64,000 nt of DNA from Spinellus fusiger (GCA_025094145.1 JALLLS010000031.1:248001-312000), one strand, 5' to 3'; positions 12,827 through 24,460 are shown, counted from the stretch's first letter. Translations and numbers: made by a program. The notes: generated from the letters alone by a model not told the origin.

Positions 12827-13637
12827 TCCACTCTTAATAGTTTGACTCTCAACTTGAATACTATAAGACTTTTTCTTTTTCTTTCTATCAGGGATATTGA
12901 ACAAGAATCAGAGAGGATAAAGTGTAGATATAAGCTAATAAATAAAATAAAATAAATAAATAAATAAACATTGTCTTAGGTATTTACAGCCATCTACTTT
13001 TGTACTCGTCAGATAAGTAGAATAGAGTACTTTATTACAATAACACTCAACACACCAAGACACACCAAGACACAGGGAAGAACCCCCCCCCCTTCATTAA
13101 AAGTCTTTCAGCCTCAAGACATTAGATGACCCGATGAAACATTGCCAAAGGTCAATGGTTTGATCTAAAGAATTTAAAATAACGCCTACTTTTCATAGTG
13201 GATGCCAAGGAGTCTCAATACATCTGATGCCAAGAACAGTCTTGGATTCATTAGTGTCTCTTTCAAAGATCAATCAGCATCCAAGATCCAAGATCCAATA
13301 TAGAGATAGAGATAGAGATAGATCCAATATAGATACAGAGATAGATATTCTTTTATACTAAAATTCCATTGAAAATAGACACAATATTCAACTTATAATG
13401 AATTTTAGAATCAGGACAGCTTATAAATACAAACAATATAGATGTTCAATGTTAAGTGTGCATGTATGTCTGAGAAGGCATATAAATAAGAAACAGTGTT
13501 ACTGAATGTGATGTTTTAATTTCAACATCGGCGTCATTATTTAATATTGGGTGAAGTCTGATTAGTTTAAAAGGAAGGGCTATAAAGAGAGAGAAAGAAA
13601 GTCAGTGTAAAACATAACCTCTTACGATCGCCACCAG
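12351..13637. other. AT-rich region with simple repeats
   Basis: No gene is seen. It holds an (ATT)n run near 12797-12826, AAATA repeats near 12940-12965, a poly-C run at about 13083-13092, and TAGAGA repeats near 13300-13325. Confidence 0.5.
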
Positions 13638-13881
13638 TGTTGTGTCGAGTTTAGCCTAATAAGAGGGTCTATGATCAACCAACAATAAAAGGGTGCTAAT
13701 TAAGTAAGTCGTTAGATGATTGAGAATAATACGATCAGTAGAACCCCATTGCATTGACTCATTCTAGTGAACTTACATATAAATATTAATGTCACTGCAC
13801 ACATTGCATCGCCGCACTCCATTGTAAGACCTGGAGTATCGGTGACAATAAAAGCATCAAATCAACCTCTCTTGTATTGCT
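13638..13881 (+). mobile_element. Candidate solo LTR (about 244 bp)
   Basis: The segment begins TGTTGTGTCGAG and is flanked on both sides by the same 5 bases, ACCAG (13633-13637 and 13882-13886). Inside, a TATA-like ATATAAATA near 13777 is followed about 65 bp later by an AATAAAA polyadenylation-like signal near 13848, the order expected for U3-R-U5. The 3' edge ends in GCT rather than the usual CA, which weakens the call. No internal retroelement genes are adjacent. Confidence 0.35.
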
Positions 13882-13886
13882 ACCAG

Positions 13887-15704
13887 GTTTTTATTTTTTA
13901 TTTATTTTTTATTTATTTTTATTTTTTATTTTTGGAATAAATACAGTTGATGTCTTGAGTGTTATTGCATTATTTTTCTGTAGATAATCATGAGAGAATA
14001 TCATAACAAAGCGATGCAGGATCTCATCAATTCATTCTACTCAAAAGTCAAAGCTGATCTGTGATCTATCCATAGTTGGAGGCCTTAAATAATACGGTAG
14101 GACTAAACACAGATCTTTTATAAAGCAACACACTGCATGAAAAATTATTTTTATAGTGCATTATCTGAGACGTGTTGAATATGCCTTGTCTACAGAATCC
14201 CCAAAGATGCTTTTATCATCGTAGAAATTTTTACATAAGAATACAAGTTTGAAAATAGAGTCAAGAGATCGATCTCTGTTGTATTTTGAAGCTATAGTGT
14301 ATACTCTTGTATCTATATTTTCCATGTGAAATAGCCAATTCTGCCTATTCACCTACCTACCTACCAACCTACCTACCTACAAATATGTTTATGTTTCTAT
14401 ATACAATTATAAATATATTTATTGATACAAATATACATAAATAATTCTATATAAATAAAAGTATATAAATAGACACATGACTGTAACAGTAGATCAGAAA
14501 TATTTTAATGAGAAATACACAATGACTTTATTCTCATTTTCATTCTTTTTTTTTTCTTTTTTTTCATGGTTTGTGTTATCTCTATTTCTTACATCTTCAA
14601 ACACCAATAGGGTTACACTATAGTCAATAAAAGGAATAGCAGTAATGCATTTATCGCAGTGTTTGATGGAATTTCTTATTTTAGAAATCCACGAAATTTG
14701 TTTTCAATGCCAACCAAAATCATAGACTCAAACTGATGCTTGAGCTACATTTAAGACGGTGACGACGTATTATCAATTACAGCTAAAAATTCATCACACT
14801 ACAAGAGGATTGAGTTACTTTGTGGTATTTCTAGTGTCTCTAGTACTTTTCAGTGCAGGGCAGTGCATAGTGCATTAGGATAGGATAGGATAAAATAGAA
14901 TAAATGGCATGGCATGGCATAGAATAGACTGCAATGAATTCTACCTGGACTATCCTGAAGATTCACCATAAGCCTAACACTTTCTTTTCTTGAACCTGTT
15001 AATTGTAACAGAATGGCCTTGTCTGTTCGATCTTCTCATCAAAAAGAGCACTGCCATGCCATGTATAAGTGTTACACAGAATGGCAAAGACAGTAGAAGA
15101 ACCACTAGGATAAAACAATGTCAATCCTTTTTTAAATGTATTTTTCTGCCTCAAAGAATGTATCATTGGTTTTATTGTTGTAGTAAAACATCATGCAGGC
15201 TTTATTTTGATAAGGTGAGCATGCATTATTTACTATTTTATTGGCAGGTCTTGTTGCTGATTCTTCATCCTGCATTGTGTCACAACAGCCAAATTAAAAT
15301 GTTAGAGGGACAAATGGAGTAAAGTAGGTCGTTGGTTGCACAGCCAACGATTTGCACGCTCTGCTTTAACATTTACAAGCCACGCCTATCAAAAGTAACT
15401 GCTGAAAATCCTCAAGTATGCCTGGGTCATCTTTTACTGCTTTCTCTTTATTGTAGAAAGAACATCTATTTGTTGATTTGTTATTCAAGAGAGCCACTCC
15501 CTTCTCCACCTCCTAACAATTCAGCTTGTCTCTGTTATCATTTATATTCCTCTTTTCCTGGTAGTATCACTGTCACTAAGAAAAGACGTCCTCACCTACT
15601 TCAAGAAAGAAAGAAAGAACCCTACCTGAACAAGATAAAAAAAAGAGAATTCCTACTGTCGCTTGTTCCTATCTACACACTACCACAGCCACTCTTCCTA
15701 TAGC
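13887..15704. other. AT-rich intergenic region with CTAC repeats
   Basis: No gene is supported. There is an (ATTTTT)n run near 13887-13935, a (CTAC)n run at 14351-14381, and GGATA/GGCAT short tandem units near 14875-14920. ORFs at 14990-15322 and 15332-15703 resemble no family and are probably chance. Confidence 0.5.
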
Positions 15705-18324
15705 ATGCTTGATCCCTTTTCTGTTGTATCTCAAGTCACTCTTGCTATGCCCGATAGTTATCACAGCAACAAAGACGGTTCTCTTGACACTCCATACCAA
15801 AAGTCACTTGTCAGCAATAAAAATGGACTCGGCCATCCTTCTCATATCACTCTAACACTAAAAAAAGAGCCTGAACACACAAAGTATCTAGAAGAAGCAC
15901 TTGAAAAAGCAAAGTCAGCAGTCTATCTTGATTCCTTGGGACATACAAAAGAAGCAAAGACATTGTACCTGGATGCTGTAACTATAATTGAAGGATTATT
16001 ACGGACAGCCGAATTGCAGGACAGAACACAGCTGGAGGATATTGTAATGCCTTTAATTTCTATTTTCTATTTTCTATATTATTCTCTACCAAGAAAACGG
16101 CTGTATTCATTCATCTACTTTTTATTTTTTTATTTTTTTATTTGTTTCTAGTGTGGTTCTTATACAGAGCGCATTCAATATCTATCCAAGATTGAGCAAC
16201 AAGATAAGCCTATCAAGCCCACACACATCGAGGAGAATGTAACTCCTCCCTACACACAATCTGTTTTTGCCTCCGTCTTTGCCAAGCATTCTTCCTCAAG
16301 ACGCAATAAATCCCCACCTCCACCTCTCCCTCCACTGACGCCACAGAAATTCTCTACCAGCTCACCTCTTAACCAGGAGAAGCGTCATAGCAAATCATGG
16401 AAAAAGTCAAGTAAGTTGCCTAGCAGCCCACCCTGTGTACTTATCCAATCTCCCTCAGGTAAGAGCAAGAACCGCTATTCCTCTGATTTTGGACAGCTTC
16501 TTGCCTCAAGAAAAGACATAGACTTGACGAATCCTCACCCGCTTCCTCTCACTCCAACCCAGGTGTATGCACCCGTACAGCCAAACCCCGTTCCAACCAT
16601 AGAGCCTAACCGACCTTCTTTGCTTCGTCATAAAGCATCTAATCTTTTGCGATCAAAGGCATCTCAATCTTCCCGCAACAACCCTCCCTCTCCTCATATT
16701 ACTCATCATGCTGCCAATTCTGCTGCCAATCATACTACTCATCATGCTGCCAATTCTGCTGCCAATCATGCTAGCAGTCATGCTAGTAGTAGTTATGCCA
16801 GTCATCATCAAAAGAGCTCTCGCTTCATCAGCTCCCATGCCGACAAACCCTCACCCCCTTCCTCTGCAACTATGCTTACCTCCATGCCTCGCTCCCCACC
16901 TCCTCTCCCCACCACACCCACATCACCCCCACCCACAGCTACCTATTCTATTGCCCGTTCTTCTGGCTCCAACTTTAACCTTGTAGGCTCCTTTCTTAAA
17001 ACCCATACTATGCCCACCACCCTACGTAGTAAAAAGAATCAAATGTCCACTCTACAGATAAGCACCCATTCATTGCAACAACGCAGCAACAGCAACACCT
17101 CTCTCAACACACAGTGCTCCACCTCGCCCGATGCAGCCAGCAGCACTCTCGTCACCACCCTTTCCGATGAAGGGAGCTCCAATCCTCGCCATAGCACCAT
17201 GACTCTCCAGTCCCAGCACAGTAAATACTTCAACACACCCTCCTACTCTTATGTAAATCCCAACAGAGCAGAGCCGGTATTACTCAAGCGACTCTATACC
17301 AGCATTCTACAGGGTGGCTATGTTACGGCCCGCATTCATGCCCCAAAGCAATTATGGTAACTACTTGGAAATGCATTGCGTTACTCACATTACAAGGCAC
17401 CAGGCCAATGTACGCTTGCCGGAGCTCAATACAAAGACGACTGCATGCAAAGCACTGATCAGTATCCTAAGACATATGGAGGCACGCTATGAATTTGATG
17501 ATGAGGTCAACATCATGAGTGCCTACACAGACATTGGTACACTTGAGAAAACCCTGAGACAAGTGAGATACAACTTTTCAAAGAAGGTGGGGATTCTTGA
17601 TCCAATGGCGAGAGAGGAGCCTATTCATGATGACACTAGTTCCATCACGAGTCTGTCTAGTAGACGATCTCAGGTAAGCTCAGTCTTTTCTATTTATTTA
17701 TCTACCTATCTACCTATATTCTACCTATATTTCTACCTACCTATCTATATTTCTACCTATCTATATTTCTACCTATCTACCTACCTACCTACCTACCTAC
17801 CTACCTACCTACCTACCTATACTCTCCATATTCTATAGTGCTCTTTATAAACTTATTTCTGTAATAGACCATCGTGTCTTGGAGCAATCGATTGTCCAAG
17901 TCTGTAGAAAAGATCAAAATTGAAACTGCCAAATCCTCGTAAGTTGTTTATTTGGGCTTTGTTATTGGGAACATTGAATTGATTGAATATGGTGGTGGTG
18001 ATTAGAGAGGAGCAATTTCATGTCTATATTGAATGTCTTGTTCAACTTTTATCGTGTGCCCAAGTGCTTGGTAAGCTTTTATTTTCTCTCTTTTCCTTAT
18101 CCCTTCACTTACACCAACCAACTCCCTTCACAGATGATTGGAGAGACCAATACCACGGACTTGTCACCAGCTCAGCTGAGAAGCATCATTATGATCATGT
18201 TATCAGAAAGCTCAGGTCATGCACTGATGCCTTTCATACGCTCGTCTGTGGATTTGTCATGCGTGATTTTGCGATTCTTCTTGAGCATTGGATGAAGAAA
18301 GGATTTGAATGGGTCAAGGGATAA
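15705..18324 (+). CDS. MIT-domain protein with Pro/Ser/His-rich linker, six exons
   Basis: The N-terminal exon (15705-16043) carries an MIT (microtubule interacting and trafficking) three-helix domain (EHTKYLEEALEKAKSAVYL, then AKTLYLDAVTIIEGLL). Exon 2 (16152-17356) is a long low-complexity linker rich in Pro, Ser, Asn and His, with an internal near-repeat THHAANSAANH. It ends in a conserved block continued in exon 3 (17397-17673): ANVRLPELNTKTTACKALI, then FDDEVNIMSAYTDIG. Exons 4-6 (17868-17938, 18006-18070, 18134-18324) give SWSNRLSKSVEKIKIE, FHVYIECLVQLLSCAQVL and TLVCGFVMRDFAILLEHW. MIT domains usually bind ESCRT-III tails, so an endosomal role is likely but inferred. The intron after exon 3 is full of CTAT/CTAC repeats. 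An optional 48-nt intron at about 16409-16456 is a multiple of three, so both forms would be in frame. Confidence 0.8.
17695..17822. repeat. (CTAT/CTAC)n tetranucleotide array in an intron
   Basis: Degenerate then perfect cctacctac units fill the intron between 17674 and 17867 of the MIT-domain gene. Confidence 0.85.
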
Positions 18325-18703
18325 TTCTTCTTCTTTATTTCTCTTTTCTTCTCTTGGTAGTGGTGCGAATAGAAAAGATAGATCTATGCGTCTGTGTGTG
18401 TGTTTCTATCTGTGTGCCTTTATTCACAGAAAGACACCCACAGAAAGAAAGAAAAAAAGAAAAAAAAAAAAAGAAAAAAAAACATACACATGTACATACA
18501 CAGCCATACATAGCCATACACAAGTCATTCATAGATTCATAGATTCATTCATTCCTACATACAACCCTCTTTTAATACCTTATATATATATTAATACCTT
18601 ATCCTTTAATGCCTTATATATCTCTTTTAATGTCATATATCTCTTTTAATGTTTTATATATCTCTTTTAATGTTTTATATAAGTATATATATCCTTGAAG
18701 GGT
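18325..18703. other. Downstream region with A-rich and TTTTAATG repeats
   Basis: Holds an oligo(A/G) run near 18450-18480 and a short tandem array of tatatatctcttttaatg units at about 18610-18680. It separates the convergent MIT and I78 genes. No ORF is supported. Confidence 0.5.
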
Positions 18704-19013
18704 TTATCCGTATTTCACACCCTTAATACGTCTTGTTCTGTCAATGCTAACATTCAGCCGATTGGGCACAAAGTCACAGGTGGACATGGTGTTGGGAGCT
18801 AGAATACGGTGGGGCAGGGGTAACTCCTTCTCACGTACAGACTATCGAGAAAGAAATAAGTCTCTTGTGGGTGCCATTTTCACTTGCCTCGGATTCAGAG
18901 AGAGTAGTAGCTTCATCATTTCCCAGGAGAATCTTGCCCACTAACTTGCCACTCCATCCATCACAGTCTTCGCTGGGTTGTATTTCATGTGAATTGCAAG
19001 GTAAGAATGCCAT
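18704..19013 (-). CDS. I78-type peptidase inhibitor-like protein, two exons with a GC-AG intron
   Basis: Exons are 19013-18888 and 18841-18704, joined in phase 0 to give 87 residues. The C-terminal block reads HRILAPNTMSTCDF, then VPNRLNVSIDRTRR, then IKGVKYG at the end, the pattern of potato-inhibitor-I-like I78 proteins (P-x-R-L-N-V-x-x-D). Upstream GWSGKLVGKILLG resembles the family's LVGK motif. The 46-nt intron starts GCAAGT, the standard form of the rare GC donor, and ends TAG; no GT donor in the region keeps frame. I78 proteins inhibit subtilisin-like serine proteases, usually as self-protection in the cytosol or vacuole. No signal peptide is evident. It is too short and too interrupted to appear as a single ORF. 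Confidence 0.6.
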
Positions 19014-19139
19014 GGAAGAGAGTATTAAAAGAGAGATAAAGACTCAAGAATTCAGTAAGAAATAAGCGGTGTTATATAATGCGCAGTCACCCTCATTGAA
19101 TTTAATATTTAATATTTGTTGGGAAGCAGGTGATAAAAG

Positions 19140-20410
19140 GGAAAAAGAGAGACTTATTTCTATTGTATGGAGCTCTGTTCTTTCTCGATGGTGTTAGGTC
19201 AACACAATATTTCAGATGGATATTCAGAATATTACATTTGTGGAGAATAGAACAAGATAAAAAGTGGAAGATGATAGGGTGTTTATTGCCTGTTTATGAC
19301 TGGATTAGAGTTGGCTATGAGTGTGATTGTGAGGGAAAAGCCTATAGTTTAAAGTAGTGTTAGAAACGTCAAAGAGTGTGGATCACTATTGTATTTAGAG
19401 AGTTATTGAAAACATAGAAAAGTGAATGAGATGGATTCAAGACACTTGGAAAGATGTTATTAGAAAGGATCCATTTGCCTCATCAGTTGAAATTGTAAAT
19501 ATTTAAGTTTGAGGTGGATGTATGTAGAAACACCATTATCAGCCACTGCAATCAGTTAGAGTATTGTTAAGAATCAGAGGCAAAAGGGGTGCTTGGTAAA
19601 ATAAAGGTATATTTCTCAAAGATGCAAAGTGTGCATCTGCTCTCACTATTTATGCTATTCTACATTTTTACATATATAGAATTACTACAATAAGTTCTCC
19701 CGAAATAGGTGACCAGGTCTACCCATTTCCAACAGTATGTATCCTTTTCTGTAGACTACACTCTGGGCTTCACTTAAAAACATAAAAAGAGAAACAGCTT
19801 TGTTGGGCTAAGGAACATGCCAGTTGAACAAGTAATTAGTGGAGAGGTATCATTTAGTCTGATGAGTCAACATACATTATGAAAAAGAGCAATAGAGATG
19901 CCTGTGTCATTAAAATAGTTAGAAAACGATATAGTTATAACCCTATTGTTCCAACAATGTAGTTTGGTGGCGATGGTGTGATGTTTTAGAGCTGCTATTA
20001 GGCTAATGGATTTGGCTCATTAGTCGTTGTTGATGGCACTGTAAGCCAAGACGAATACATCATTGTTTTAGTTAGTGAGTTCCATCTTTGGTTCATTGAA
20101 TTGCACCATAAAGAATAACAGCGAGTTTCTGTTACAATAAAAGAGTGTTATCTGTCATACTGTGGCCTATGCTAGAGGGTGAAAAGAGACATCAAATTAG
20201 GGTTCTTTGATTACTAGCCTACACAAATCCCTGATTTGAACTCAATTGAACATGTCTGATACGCCTTGGAAATATGAATTGAAGAAAGAAGGGTATCTAT
20301 TATCAATGTAGAAAGTTAGTATTGAACTTGCACAACGATGAGTTCTGAGTATGACAGACAAATGCCAGGCTGTTATTGATGCCAAAGAAGGCCATACAAA
20401 GTATTAACTG
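19140..20410 (+). mobile_element. Degenerate Tc1/mariner transposon, copy A
   Basis: Aligns by eye with the better-preserved copy at 51670-52775: both contain TGTAGAAACACCATTATCAG and the stretch around CATTTAGTCTGATGAGTCAA. In translation the DDE region reads GIIWSDEST (first Asp), VVDGTVSQDEY, FHLWFIEL and PDLNSIEHV (position of the catalytic Glu). Many stop codons and an extra segment at about 19565-19770 break it. It is a non-functional remnant. Confidence 0.75.
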
Positions 20411-20929
20411 TATTATTATTTCATTTTCGATAATTAAATATATTGAGACTTGATATGCTTAAGTATGAAGCTTCTAAATCATATGTAAAGTGTTTTATTT
20501 GATGTTGAACATGTCTTATCTATTTCGTCCTGATATTTATATTCAAAAGTATTCAACTCAATTGAGTGTGGCTGTATTAACACTTTCTTGAACAAGTATG
20601 TTGATCCAAATTATATACCCAATAGTATTATTTGAGTGAACCATCGTCAAAATAGATATACAGGCTGTTGTGAATAGGGTCATTTACAGAAAAGCCATTA
20701 CAGCTGTCTAAATAATAATAGAAACCAGACAGAAAGTAGAGACATTGTGATATGACCAAGAAATGGTAGCTTACTGTAAAGAATGAGTGAGATGAATCAG
20801 TCATAATCCTATGAGCTAAGTACTTTTTTCTTCCTACAAGACATTTAGGTTGGACTATAAAAAAATGCTCAGTCAATGACCAAAATGTCAAGATAAGCAC
20901 ACTAAAATACTACTGCTTCAGATCAATGT

Positions 20930-21325
20930 ACAGAAAACTAAATCACTTGCATTTATTTGGAAAGCCTTCTTTATCAGTATAGAGCAAAAATGCATGCTAA
21001 CATTAAACAAGGTTGTCTGAATTTTATACGGCACAACCAAGACACATTGAGAAGAGATATATTGAGTGGTGTACAGGATGCTGTTACCTCAGACCCCATT
21101 TATTAAAGAAACGAGAGGTTAGCATTTAACAGTTTATAAATAAATAAATAAAACAGCTATAGAATCAATGGTATTGAATAAAGCATCTAAGTCGTAGCGT
21201 ATTTAATACAGTTGATAGATCTTTTAGAGATAATATAAAAGTACAACAGCCTGCATTAGAATGTATGTCTTTTGGTGGTGATTTCCTTAAAGTTCTTCTA
21301 TCTGTAATAATCATTAAAGTATAAA
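20930..21325 (+). mobile_element. Degenerate Helitron Rep-helicase remnant
   Basis: In translation, 21000-21100 reads LNFIRHNQDTLRRDILSGV, the block that follows the Helitron_like_N region in fungal RepHel proteins. At 21200-21310 FRDNIKVQQPALE and MSFGGDFLKVLLSV match the Pif1-like helicase of the second Helitron at 53560-53600 (FRDIMKVQQPVLE), with a small deletion removing the middle of the VFGG motif. The two pieces are out of context with each other, so most of the protein is gone. Confidence 0.6.
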
Positions 21326-21539
21326 AGAAGTATAAAAGAATAACAAACAAGTTGAATAAATAAGAGCAGAGTTAATTGTACGTTAACTAAATCAATACCT
21401 TTGAACCTAAGAAGCTATTGACAACACCATCACACCAATAGATGATAAATAATAGCTGACACTATTCAGTGTTGCTAATAAAATAACTATTTATTTCCTC
21501 TTTTTCACTGAATTTCTATCTATTTTTTCTGAACTAAAG

Positions 21540-23726
21540 ATGCTACACACTCAAAAAGATGTTAATGAAGTAAAGAAGATACAACATGCTTATAGATTCA
21601 ACCTAGGATTCTTACATGTATTTGGTTTTTATAATAGACTGATGAAGAGCTTATAGCAAGTTCTTTGGGTGCAAATCATGCCAGAATAATGACAATCAAG
21701 ACATCTTTACGTGATACTGCTTGGAGTTCTGAATATTCAACTGTTTTACAATGTCTGGTCCATAACATCAATACCATTGTTTCTCACACATATGCGTTCT
21801 CCAAGTATATATTGATCCATCTACTCGAAAATGAAGATGGATCTTCTTTGAATGATTGCATAACTAAGGATTTCTTCCGTGAGGTATTTTTGTCACTCAT
21901 TGGTAGGCAAATCAGAGAGGGTAGTGCTTCCGGTAAAACATGCCTCACACCCAAGGTGCGTCAAATAAGAGAGAAGATCAACCCACTGAAGAATGACCAC
22001 TGTCAATATGCGTCCTACACTCCAATCAAAATAACCAATGCTCAACAGATATCTATCTATTAAAGCACCAAGATACACACATCCTACATTAATACTATTG
22101 CGTCTCAGTCTGGGAATCGTCTTGGAATGTTCTTCAACATCATCCTACGACAAAAAGAAAGAATTGTCACACTGACCCATGCCATGAAAACCAAAAACTA
22201 TTCTGAGGAGGCTACTGCAAATATTATTAGATTAAATGTGTTGAATGTGTGCATGCAAATTAAACTAGACATTTCGACAAAGACTGTTCCCAATGCACCC
22301 GTAGATTTCTTGAACCAAAAGGCCATTAGCCAAATACAAGAACTGCTAGCCTGCTATCCTCCCAGTTATAGATTTGCTAAAAACTCCATCTATTATGATG
22401 TTAAAGCCAATCCAACCAAGCACATGTACGCATTTGCTAAGCTGGCCCAACTATGTGAAGAGAATGGAAACAAATCCTTTAGTTGCTTCCCACTTCGTAA
22501 AAGCTTCATTCCCTCTCACATTACGATAGATACTAAGATACTCAACCACCCTATCTTGAAAAACAAAAGCTACACGGGCGAAAAGTTTGATCTTTGGGGT
22601 CAAGTCGTCAATCTAAAATCAAAGGTGTTCAAAAGTCAAGGTATAGATAGGTCAATGAGATTCCAAGGTACAATAGAAACCGATGGTGTGGCAGTGTCGG
22701 TGATCAAGCAAAACCTTATGTCGAGACGTTCCTTGGGTGGTAGTCGCAAAGCACTTATTGATGAGGATCACATTGAGTCTATTGAAGAGATATCTCAAGC
22801 TGCATTAGCAGAGACAAAAGACAGATGCGTACTCATCGATCCGGGTCGTCGAGACCTATTATTCTGTATGCAAGAAAACAGTACACCCAATAATAAATCT
22901 ATCTACAGGTATACACGTAATCAACGAGCCAAAGAAACAAAGTCAACCCATTTCAAGAAGCTTCGACAGAACCTCAAGCCTCCATCCATCCAAAGACTGG
23001 AAGACAAACTTGGCCAAGTTCCTGCTTCAACAGTAAAACTCAAAGAGTTCATCAAATACATACAAAAAAAGCAAGTGTGTCGGAGGACTTGATATTGTAT
23101 TACGGCAATGAAACAATGAAGGGTGATAATGGGCAAACAAAAGACAGTGGTATAAAAGAAAAAGGCCCCTCAAGTGCCAATTCTCCCATTAAGAAACAAT
23201 CTCTACTACCATTTCGAAAGATGAAGCTATCGAGTCATATCAATAGATTGCAGTCTGATAAACGACTAGCCCGAAACTTGAGAGCCAAGTTTGGAGAAGA
23301 TCCGGTGTTGATCTTGGGCGACTGGTCAAGCACAAATATGAAGTTCCATGAACCAATAAAGGGAAAAGGCATGCGGAGGATGTTGAAGAAAGAAGGATTC
23401 AAACTCTATCTTATCAATGAATTCAAAACATCGAGTCTGTGTCCTGAGTGCAAGTACTCACCTTTGGAAGCATTTAAACATGTAAAGAACCCCAGGCCCT
23501 ATCAACGAACAAAAATGCCCAAAGTTAAATGTCATGGTCTTCTCAGGTCATTTCTTCTTAATTCTATATCAAAAAAGAAACTCATATTTCTCTCTCTTCA
23601 AATAGGTGTTCAAACCAAAATTGTATGAAAGACAAGACATCGAGGCTTTGGAATCGTGATCTAGCTGCTACATTGAACTTTGGACATAGTATAATGTCTC
23701 AAAGGGAAAATGGTACCCTCTCATAG
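21540..23726 (+). pseudogene. Fanzor (eukaryotic TnpB-like RNA-guided nuclease), broken by one stop and one frameshift
   Basis: The protein carries the split RuvC fold of TnpB/Fanzor. RuvC-I is CVLIDPGRRDLLFCM at about 22828-22872, RuvC-II is LINEFKTSSLCPEC, and RuvC-III is LWNRDLAATLNF. A four-Cys zinc ribbon, CPEC plus CSNQNC, sits between the last two. An intron at 23547-23605 splits an Arg codon between the two zinc-ribbon halves. The N-terminal half continues upstream in the same frame to 21638, and a further exon or frame from ATG 21540 (MLHTQKDVNEVKK) is likely. Breaks are an in-frame TAA at 22061-22063 and a one-base shift at the A7 run 23064-23070, after which the second frame takes over. 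All three catalytic acidic positions are still visible. The locus lies 0.2 kb behind Helitron remnants in the same orientation. The two breaks could be real decay, or the A-run one could be a sequencing error. Confidence 0.8.
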
Positions 23727-23890
23727 TGTTTTTGTAGATAGAACAAAAGAAAGCATGACTCCATAGATACACCTAGAACCAATAAAAGGTCCAAGCCTTC
23801 TGGCTCATCTCCATCCTTCTCCTTTCCCAGTTATCGCTGGAGCCTCGGTTGACTAACTGACGGAAACCCATGATACAGGTAAACTACCTA
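23727..23890 (+). ncRNA. Candidate Fanzor guide-RNA (omega-RNA) region
   Basis: In TnpB and Fanzor loci the guide RNA overlaps or follows the 3' end of the nuclease gene. Here the 160 bp after the stop is GC-richer than the DNA beyond it. It can form small hairpins (AGCC-TTCT-GGCT near 23797; CAG-TTATCG-CTG near 23830; GGTT...AACC at about 23848-23869). This is position and composition only; no family match was made. Confidence 0.3.
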
Positions 23891-24460
23891 AAAAGTGATA
23901 TAAGGTGTATCTTATTGAATTTTTTCATGCAAAAGGATATTATAATATCTAGTAATAGATATTGAAATATAAAAATATTAAGGGCGTCATTCTTACCTAA
24001 TCTATTTCCATTTCCCTCCCATCGGTTGGCTCCATTGGTTCTGTTTGGCTAGAATGCATAGAAAAAGACATGGGCACACATCAAGTGTCTTTTCTACAGT
24101 TCAAAGTCACTTGTTTATTGTATGGCTGCAATTCACTCACTCCCTATAGACTCTATACAAATAAATAATCTTCACCCGTCTGAATAAGAAAAAAAAAGAA
24201 AAAAAAAGAAAAAGAAAGAAAGAAAGAAAACAGCCTATTCTTTGGTGGTTCATGAATGAGAATTGGAAGAGGTGCAAGGGAGATGGAGACCAACAAACTA
24301 ATAGGCACTGTCGGGTCGGAGTATCCGTATTCCTATTGGACTGTCCACTGATCCTCTGTGGGAGTCAACAGTCACAATAGACGACCATGGACTGCTTTTT
24401 ATATGCGTACCAAAGTATCCCCCTTCGTTTTATTTTTATTTTTTTGCCATCCATAATAGT
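23891..24460. other. Intergenic region upstream of the PPR gene
   Basis: Contains a perfect 8-bp inverted repeat AATATCTA-GTAA-TAGATATT at about 23942-23961 and an oligo-A/G run near 24187-24229. The promoter of the PPR gene is expected at the 3' end. Confidence 0.5.

Noticed and set aside
14990..15703. ORFs upstream of the MIT gene as its first exons
   Set aside because: They do not resemble the family, and the MIT domain is complete from the ATG at 15705.
16653..16986. ORFs antisense or out of frame to the MIT-gene linker
   Set aside because: Low-complexity linker codons leave other frames open; the sense frame joins conserved exons on both sides.
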